DNA of 64,000 nucleotides, taken from the NCBI GenBank assembly GCA_035652535.1, contig DASRDP010000080.1, forward strand, positions 1-64,000, written 5' to 3'. A model generated the notes under the pieces. That model saw nothing but the letters and a program-made list of their open reading frames with translations, did not search any database and had not been told where the DNA came from. A program made the translations under genes and the position numbers. Positions within the stretch are counted from its first letter, which is position 1; each line of letters begins with the position of its first letter. The stretch comes from Chloroflexota bacterium. GTDB taxonomy: Bacteria > Chloroflexota > UBA6077 > SHYK01. Shown here piece by piece: positions 58,790 through 64,000 of the stretch.

Positions 58790-59970
58790 TGCGAAGATCC
58801 CAGCGGTATCTGTTCGTCACGTGGGACGGCGGCGGCAACCTCGGACCCGCTCTTGCGCTGGCGCGAGTCCTCGCGCAGCGCGGCCATTCGATCGCGTTCC
58901 TCGGCCACGAGGCCCAGCGCGCGCGCATCCGTCGGGCGGGATTTGTCTCCGCGGCATTTGCAGGGAGCCCGTTCTGGGAGGCCCGCGCGCCGCTCCCCCT
59001 CCAACCGAGGCTCTCGGATGAGGTTACGTATCAGCCGGCAATTGTGGACGATGTGCGTGCCCAAATCGATGTCGCGCAGCCCGATGTGGTCGTGATCGAC
59101 AACATGCTGGTTGGGGGCCTCATCGCGGCGGAGGTCAGCAACCTGCGCTCCGCTGTACTCGTGCACACGATTCCCCACTATTTCACCCACGGCCCGCACT
59201 GGCCCACGAGGCTCCCCACTGTGAATGCGCTTCGTGCGAAGTTCGGCCTTCCCGCAGTGGAGACGATTGACGAGGCCTGGCAACGAGCGGGCCTGGTCAT
59301 CGTGGCAGCTCTTCGCTGTTTTGACCCGCGGACGGAGCCGCTGACAGACCTGCATTTCGTCGGACCGCTTTTTGAAGAGGCATCCGATGCACGGGCGCTG
59401 GCGCCATCGAGGGCAACGAAAAGGGCGGACGCGCTGGCCCTCGTCAGCCTCACGACCTTCTATCACCGGGCGAAGGTCGAGACCCTGCAGCGCATTGTGG
59501 ACGGTCTGTCGCCTCTCGACATGCGCGTGCTTGTTACGGCGGCCGACGTCAAGCCAGATGACCTCAGACTGTCCGCGAAGGCCGAGCTGGCAGCGTTCAT
59601 TCCCCACCACGAAGTCCTGCCCAGCGTCTCCCTTGTGGTGACCCACGGGGGTCATGGAACGACGCTGGCCGCCCTTGCCCATGGGGTGCCGGTGCTCATG
59701 CTTCCCATGTTTGGCGATCAGCGCATGGTGGCGGAACGGGTCGTTGAGCTTGACGCCGGTCGAGCGCTGCCCCTGGATGCAGACCCAAGCCAGATTCGCG
59801 AAGCCGCCGAGGAGCTTTTGAGCGTGCGCTCGTATCGCCGAGCCGCCCGAGAGCTCGCGGCAGATATTCGTCGGCAGAACTCAGCGACCCGGGGTGCCGA
59901 TCTGCTGGAGTCGCTCGTCCCGGATTCGAGCGGATTCGTCGGTCTCGCGGAGTCCCCCAAAGGGGAGTGA
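58786..59970 (+). CDS. MGT/UGT-type glycosyltransferase (GT1 family)
   Basis: A 394-residue cytoplasmic glycosyltransferase of GT-B fold. The N-terminus, YLFVTWDGGGNLGPALALARVLAQRGH, and the C-terminal nucleotide-binding segment THGGHGTTLAALAHGVPVLMLPMFGDQ (His287 in HGGHGTT) match macrolide/UDP-glycosyltransferase families that attach sugars to small hydrophobic acceptors such as antibiotics or flavonoids. Control by the adjacent TetR regulator suggests inducible detoxification of a small molecule, an inference. ATG at 58786 or 58789 follows GGGAGG. Confidence 0.87.
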   Translation: MMRRSQRYLFVTWDGGGNLGPALALARVLAQRGHSIAFLGHEAQRARIRRAGFVSAAFAGSPFWEARAPLPLQPRLSDEVTYQPAIVDDVRAQIDVAQPDVVVIDNMLVGGLIAAEVSNLRSAVLVHTIPHYFTHGPHWPTRLPTVNALRAKFGLPAVETIDEAWQRAGLVIVAALRCFDPRTEPLTDLHFVGPLFEEASDARALAPSRATKRADALALVSLTTFYHRAKVETLQRIVDGLSPLDMRVLVTAADVKPDDLRLSAKAELAAFIPHHEVLPSVSLVVTHGGHGTTLAALAHGVPVLMLPMFGDQRMVAERVVELDAGRALPLDADPSQIREAAEELLSVRSYRRAARELAADIRRQNSATRGADLLESLVPDSSGFVGLAESPKGE

Positions 59971-60023
59971 TCTGCCCGACGAGCTTGTGAAACCGTCGCA
60001 AAGGGAAAGTGGAGGAAGTACCC

Positions 60024-60884
60024 GTGCACCTAGATCTCGTGCCCGCGGCACCGGTTCATGCAAACGAGCTGGGTCGAATCTGCTACGAAGCCTTCAAGGA
60101 TGTGTCGGATGCCCATGGATTCAGAACATCGTTCGCGAGCGCAGGGATCGCACGCGGGCTTCTGTCGCTGATGATCGAGCGGAGCGAGTTCTATGGGGTC
60201 GCCGCCCTGCTCGACGGTGACCTGGTCGGATCGAATTTTCTTTCGATCATGGACGAGGTCGCAGGGATTGGCCCCATCACGGTAGAGGTGCCCCATCAGG
60301 GGAGGGGCATCGGTCGAGCCCTCATGGAAGATGTCATGCAATACGCCACCGCGCACAACATCGCTCGCGTGCGCTTGTTCCAGGAGGCCTTTAACATGGC
60401 CTCGCTCTCCCTCTATGCCTCGCTTGGCTTCCAGGTTCGAGACGCCGCCGCGGTCCTGGAAGCGAGGCCGGCGGACCACCCCGATGTGAGCGTACGCCAG
60501 GCATGTGCGGATGATCTCGATTCGATTGAGGCTCTCGGTCGAAAGATCTACAAGGTGGGGCGGCGGCACGAGGTCGGACTGACGATCGAGCTCGGCTTTG
60601 GCACGCTCGTTCGCGAACGACGCGACCGGATCGTCGGTTACTTCACGCCCGGTCTTTTTGGCCACGGCGTGGCGGAAACGGAAGAGGACGCCGTGGCGCT
60701 GGTCGGTGACGCGGCACGCCGATCGTCGGCGGGGGACTCGCGCTTCTTCTGTCCGTTGAGCCAGAGCGGCCTCTATCGTCGACTGCTCCAATCCGGGTGC
60801 CGGACGCTCGAGGTCATGAACATGATGACGCTTGGGCCCTACGATCCGCCCGACGCGACCTGGCTCCCGTCCGTCCTGTACTGA
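60024..60884 (+). CDS. GNAT family N-acetyltransferase
   Basis: A 286-residue protein. Residues about 1-150 are a GNAT domain with the acetyl-CoA loop PHQGRGIGRALMEDV and LYASLGFQVRD at its end. A second, more divergent acetyltransferase-like half follows (residues 155-285). GTG at 60024 has GGAGGAAG 5 bases upstream; GTG at 60009 is also in frame but has an adjoining site. The acceptor is unknown. It follows the glycosyltransferase by about 50 bases and may belong to the TetR-controlled unit. Confidence 0.8.
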   Translation: MHLDLVPAAPVHANELGRICYEAFKDVSDAHGFRTSFASAGIARGLLSLMIERSEFYGVAALLDGDLVGSNFLSIMDEVAGIGPITVEVPHQGRGIGRALMEDVMQYATAHNIARVRLFQEAFNMASLSLYASLGFQVRDAAAVLEARPADHPDVSVRQACADDLDSIEALGRKIYKVGRRHEVGLTIELGFGTLVRERRDRIVGYFTPGLFGHGVAETEEDAVALVGDAARRSSAGDSRFFCPLSQSGLYRRLLQSGCRTLEVMNMMTLGPYDPPDATWLPSVLY

Positions 60885-61053
60885 CGCCGTCCGATCGGGA
60901 CGCGCCGCCGCCTATTGGCGATCCCCAGCCAGCGGGGTCGTCCCCGGGCAGTCCAACGACCCTTCGTTCGGCGTGCGTCGCGGTGTGGGGCGGCGGATCA
61001 GCGGCCGACGGTGTTGCCGGTCAGCGAGCGTCGCCGGTCGGCTGGTCAGCGAG

Positions 61054-61082
61054 TTGACACGGGCGCTCCGGCGCACTAGCCT
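61054..61082 (+). promoter_or_regulatory. Promoter of the amidohydrolase gene
   Basis: TTGACA (61054-61059), 17 bases, TAGCCT (61077-61082), about 52 bases before the ribosome site. The rest of the 256-base gap 60885-61140 shows no gene. Confidence 0.5.
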
Positions 61083-61140
61083 ATTTGTGCTCAAAAGGCT
61101 TTCCGCCGGCGAGCGACAGGACGGAGAAGGGAGGTCGCAG

Positions 61141-62235
61141 ATGTTCAAAGGAACCAAGGTGTTCGACGTTCATGGCCACGTGTCGGCGCCACCTGGAGCG
61201 CGGAATTGGATCATGAGCGGGTTCACCTCGGGCTACGTCGGACCAAGCCCCCTGCGCAATGCGCGTCCGAGCGGAGGCGCCGAGGGCCCGTTCGCGCGAG
61301 GCCCAGATCCACTGAGCGACGAGGCGTTCAAGCAGGCCAACCAGCACCACGTCAACTACATGGACGAGCGCAACATCGACGTGCAGATCCTCGGGCCGCG
61401 TCCATTTACGATGATGGGGTGGATGCCTCGCCATCTGCTCCCGCGCTGGTGCGAGTTCACCAACGACACCATTCACCGGCAGGTTCAGAACTTCCCGGAT
61501 CGCTTTCTGGGGACGACGATGTTGCCCCAGATCGCCGAGGCGCCGGATCTGAGCAACTGCGTGCCCGAGTTCGAGAAGTGCGTCAAGGAGTACGGGTTTG
61601 TCGGCACGTACCTGAGCCCGGATCCCGATGGGCGCCACAACTCCCCGGGCATGAACACGAGATACTGGGACCCGATCTACGCCAAGTGCCAAGAGTACGA
61701 CGTTCCGGTATTCATCCACGGTACCAACTGCCTCGATCCGCGCATCGCCCACATTCCCGGCAACTACCAGCTCGGGTTTGTGATCGAGACCTTTCTGGCG
61801 ACACGGATCCTGGCCTTTGGCGACCAGTTCGAGCGCTTCCCGAACCTCCGCATCTGCATCGCGCATGGCGGCGGCGCGCTCGACCGCTTCATCTCGTCGT
61901 CCAACCACCGCATCCCGCGGGGCAAGGACGTGAGCAACAACCTCTTCTTCGACACCTGCGTGTACGACGTGGACTATCTCGCGCTCACCATCAAGCAGTG
62001 GGGCGTGAACAACATCTGCTTCGGCACGGAGGCGCCGGGCTCGGGTGGTGCGGTTCGCCAGGAGAGCGACCATCCCAGCAAAGTCGCGGTGGGTCACACC
62101 TCTGACGACCTGCTGCCAGTCCTCGACTCGCTCGACTTCCTTTCAGAAGCCGACAAGGTCACGATTATCAACAAGAACCCGGCGCGGGTCTTCCCGGCCT
62201 TCTCTCGGGCGGGGGCGGCTGTCGGCGCGCGGTGA
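61141..62235 (+). CDS. Amidohydrolase family 2 protein (ACMSD-like)
   Basis: A 364-residue metal-dependent hydrolase or decarboxylase. The metal site starts with DVHGH (H11, H13), continues with FIHGTN (H193) and AHGGGALDRF (H242). The final position, usually aspartate in G(S/T)D-x-P, is glutamate here (GTEAPG, E297). Relatives include 2-amino-3-carboxymuconate semialdehyde decarboxylase and other decarboxylases of aromatic acids, fitting the local oxygenases. AAGGGAGGT precedes the ATG. It is transcribed from its own promoter and ends at a hairpin shared with the convergent FmdB gene. Confidence 0.88.
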   Translation: MFKGTKVFDVHGHVSAPPGARNWIMSGFTSGYVGPSPLRNARPSGGAEGPFARGPDPLSDEAFKQANQHHVNYMDERNIDVQILGPRPFTMMGWMPRHLLPRWCEFTNDTIHRQVQNFPDRFLGTTMLPQIAEAPDLSNCVPEFEKCVKEYGFVGTYLSPDPDGRHNSPGMNTRYWDPIYAKCQEYDVPVFIHGTNCLDPRIAHIPGNYQLGFVIETFLATRILAFGDQFERFPNLRICIAHGGGALDRFISSSNHRIPRGKDVSNNLFFDTCVYDVDYLALTIKQWGVNNICFGTEAPGSGGAVRQESDHPSKVAVGHTSDDLLPVLDSLDFLSEADKVTIINKNPARVFPAFSRAGAAVGAR

Positions 62236-62258
62236 TCGCTGTCCGGTAGCTGGGGTTC

Positions 62259-62290
62259 GCAGGAGGGGGGCGATTTCGCCCCCCTCCTGC
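62259..62290. terminator. Hairpin between convergent genes
   Basis: Perfect 14 bp stem GCAGGAGGGGGGCG / CGCCCCCCTCCTGC with loop ATTT, midway between the amidohydrolase and FmdB stops. No T run follows on either strand. Confidence 0.65.
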
Positions 62291-62306
62291 GCATTCACGC
62301 GACCGG

Positions 62307-62699
62307 TTATTCCTCCGTGCTATGGGTCTCGGCAGAGCTTGCCTCATCGTGGGCGTGCATGTGGAGATCCAGGGCCCGCTCTACTGGATCGCCGTGGTCG
62401 AGCCGGCCTATGATCTCGTCCATGTGCTCGTTCGGCTCGTCGTGGAAGGTGTCCTGCATCCGACGGAAAAACGACGCCATTGACGCCGGGTTGGTGTATT
62501 CGACGCCGTCCAGCAGCTCGTTCTTGTTGATGGTGCTCGGGTCGAGCGGGGCACGGATCACTGCGACCCGCGAGACCAATCTCCGGAGATCGGCGCTTCC
62601 GCAGCGGTCGCAGACCGCTGAAGCCTCTCCCCCGATTGAGCGGACGAACTTCGAAATGCGCGCGCCGCACGCGTCGCACCGGAATTCATAAATCGGCAT
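62307..62699 (-). CDS. FmdB-type zinc ribbon protein
   Basis: A 130-residue protein starting MPIYEFRCDACGARIS, with a zinc ribbon of C8, C11, C30 and C33 and the FmdB/CxxC_CxxC-type spacing. The rest is helical and acidic, with histidine-rich end (DLHMHAHDEA). FmdB-like regulators are of unknown function. ATG at 62699 starts the conserved MPIYEF motif; the open frame upstream is not supported. Confidence 0.82.
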   Translation of the reverse strand: MPIYEFRCDACGARISKFVRSIGGEASAVCDRCGSADLRRLVSRVAVIRAPLDPSTINKNELLDGVEYTNPASMASFFRRMQDTFHDEPNEHMDEIIGRLDHGDPVERALDLHMHAHDEASSAETHSTEE

Positions 62700-62708
62700 G
62701 GCCCCTCG

Positions 62709-62714
62709 AGTATA
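62709..62714 (-). promoter_or_regulatory. TATACT box close to the FmdB start
   Basis: Minus-strand TATACT (62714-62709) would place the transcription start about 3 bases before the ATG, giving a leaderless or nearly leaderless message. No -35 match is seen. Confidence 0.3.
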
Positions 62715-62803
62715 GCGCGCATCGCTTCGCAATGCCTCTGCCGCGAGCGCTCTGGCAGACTGGAAGTGCCTCGCCCGCGGGACCCTTCTTCCCGTACCAT
62801 CGC

Positions 62804-64000
62804 TCAGATACGTGGCGAGTCAAAATCGCCCCCCGGAAGAGGGCCTTGAACCAGAGCATCGTACCTCGCCTCCAACGAGCGCCGACGCTGCGCCAACTCG
62901 GTCGTGGCCGCCACGAGCGGGAGCACCTGTTCTGTCATGACCGTGAGATAGTCGAGGACTGACTCGGGCGCCTCGAATTCGGCGAGGAAATCCTCTACGA
63001 TTCCCGCCCGATCGCGCGCAGCGTGGGCGTCAGTCACGAACGCGCGAACGTCCGCCGCCAGATCCAGGCACGCCTCAACCTTCTCAGGACGCCCGTCGAC
63101 GATCGAATCGATCAGCTCGGCGCATCGATTCATCTCGTCGATGCTGGCCGCCAGCTCCCCGGCCAGGGTCCGAATGCTCTCCCTCATCGACGAAAGAGGC
63201 TGGTGCGCGCTGTCCGCCCCAGCGTCGCCGGCGGCGCGTTCAGGCGGAAGCGCGTCGATCAGCCCGCGCAGCAGCGGCGCACGATCGCTGGCGAGATGCC
63301 GCAGGAGCGTGCGGGATCGCGCTCGCGTCGCGCGGCGGAGTAGCGCCAGCTCCGGCTCGATGGCGCGCTCCCCGGAACCCCGTACCAAACGGACGGAGAC
63401 TCGCCGTCCAGCGTGGCCGGCAGCGCATCGCATGGTTGCAAGCATTCCCGCGATGGAGGGAAGGGTGATCGCGCGACTTCGCGTAAGGACGTCGAGGACG
63501 TGGCGCAAGTAGCGCGGATCGTGTCCGACGGCCCGCTCGAATGGCTGGACCACCTCCACGAAAAGCTCCTCCGTCATCCGTCCCTCGAAGGCTCCCACGC
63601 CGACGAGGAGGAGCTGCAGGAGAGCATATCGGGCCACGGCAAGCGCCAGATCGGCCAAGGGTGAGCGCCCGTCGCTGAACGGAAACGGGCTTGCGTGCAG
63701 CTGGCTCAGCAGGTAGTTGTGGAGGATGTGCGGGCGGGACCGAATAAAGGGCTCGTAGACGTCGCGGAGCGCCGCGCGGTAGCGCGTGAGGGTCTCGTCG
63801 TCGGCGGCGCGGCCGTCTCCGATCCGGAGCGCGATCCCCATTCGGTCGACCGCGCGCCGAAAGCGCGAGCTGCCCGTCGCGGCTCCAACCATGCGCATGC
63901 GGTCGATGATCAGCTCCCGCAGCAGCTCGATTTGCACCGTCGGCTCCGCGGGTAGGCGCTCCAGCTCGGATTCGATCCTGAGCAGCTCGTCGTCGTATCG
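62804..64000 (-). CDS. FliB-like lysine N-methylase, C-terminal part
   Basis: The frame is open to the end of the window, so the 5' part lies outside; a GTG at 63937 is only an internal codon. The visible 398 residues open with LLRELIIDRMRM and contain the core of the FliB-like family: RPHILHNYLLSQLHASPFPF and LALAVARYALLQLLLVGVGAF, followed by HDPRYLRHVLDVL. FliB methylates lysines of flagellin and has an N-terminal CxxCxxxCC iron-sulfur motif, which would be upstream. A further helical domain of about 200 residues extends the C-terminus. No flagellar gene is present here, so the target is unknown. Confidence 0.55.
   Translation of the reverse strand, partial: RYDDELLRIESELERLPAEPTVQIELLRELIIDRMRMVGAATGSSRFRRAVDRMGIALRIGDGRAADDETLTRYRAALRDVYEPFIRSRPHILHNYLLSQLHASPFPFSDGRSPLADLALAVARYALLQLLLVGVGAFEGRMTEELFVEVVQPFERAVGHDPRYLRHVLDVLTRSRAITLPSIAGMLATMRCAAGHAGRRVSVRLVRGSGERAIEPELALLRRATRARSRTLLRHLASDRAPLLRGLIDALPPERAAGDAGADSAHQPLSSMRESIRTLAGELAASIDEMNRCAELIDSIVDGRPEKVEACLDLAADVRAFVTDAHAARDRAGIVEDFLAEFEAPESVLDYLTVMTEQVLPLVAATTELAQRRRSLEARYDALVQGPLPGGDFDSPRI

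Noticed and set aside
1-64000. CRISPR arrays, insertion sequences and prophage genes
   Set aside because: No regularly spaced short repeats, transposase, integrase or phage structural genes were seen in any frame.

Overview
The window is GC-rich (roughly two thirds G+C by eye) and reads as a bacterial chromosome, most likely a member of the Chloroflexota. The reasons are a surface protein with the LGFP-like repeat common in that phylum, a WXG100/EccC type VII-like locus without the actinobacterial membrane core, large numbers of family 5 solute-binding lipoproteins next to Rieske and amidohydrolase genes, and frequent GTG and TTG starts. The taxonomic call is an inference; there is no rRNA gene here.

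Region 1 (1-10.5 kb) is housekeeping and envelope. It holds a DUF4178-like gene end, a DUF350 gene, tRNA-Ala, leuS, and a tightly packed operon (membrane protein, DUF4129, DUF4350, MoxR ATPase, DUF58), followed by divergent SpoIIM-like and RDD membrane genes. Several genes in this operon are coupled by GTGA stop/start overlaps.

Region 2 (10.5-12.5 kb) is a 1.9 kb segment bounded by two identical 96 bp direct repeats, each containing a complete tRNA-Leu(CAG). It looks less GC-rich than its surroundings. It carries a secreted protein whose signal peptide is out of frame across a nine-C tract, and a small membrane protein. It looks like an insertion or duplication at a tRNA gene; no integrase is visible.

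Region 3 (12.5-33.7 kb) follows an AEC transporter gene and is the most unusual part. A PEGA-type Ser/Thr kinase and a large surface protein precede a long leader with palindromes and a promoter. Then come four small WXG100-type genes, a zinc-ribbon pseudokinase with a C-terminal membrane anchor, a 2956-residue EccC/EssC-type ATPase with seven P-loop modules, a ubiquitin-like/FHA fusion, a glycine-rich WXG100 protein, a possible EspG-like chaperone, and a receptor-shaped FHA protein. No EccB, EccD, EccE or mycosin gene is present. The locus reads as a minimal, phospho-signalling-rich type VII-like secretion system.

Region 4 (33.7-62.3 kb) is catabolic. It has five family 5 ABC substrate-binding lipoproteins with no permease or ATPase. 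They are interleaved with two Rieske oxygenases, two paralogous bicupins, two arylmalonate-decarboxylase/maleate-isomerase-like proteins that lack the catalytic cysteine, an ABM-type monooxygenase, a dienelactone hydrolase, an M29/NicX-like metalloenzyme, an NHL protein and an amidohydrolase. A TetR regulator with an operator over its own -10 box is followed by a glycosyltransferase and a GNAT enzyme. Secreted Fn3, C39-like peptidase and PAP2 proteins are also here. Many intergenic spaces carry sigma70-type promoters of the form TTGAC(G/A)-17-TA(G/T)NCT.

Region 5 (62.3-64 kb) ends with an FmdB-type zinc ribbon gene and a FliB-like gene that runs off the window.
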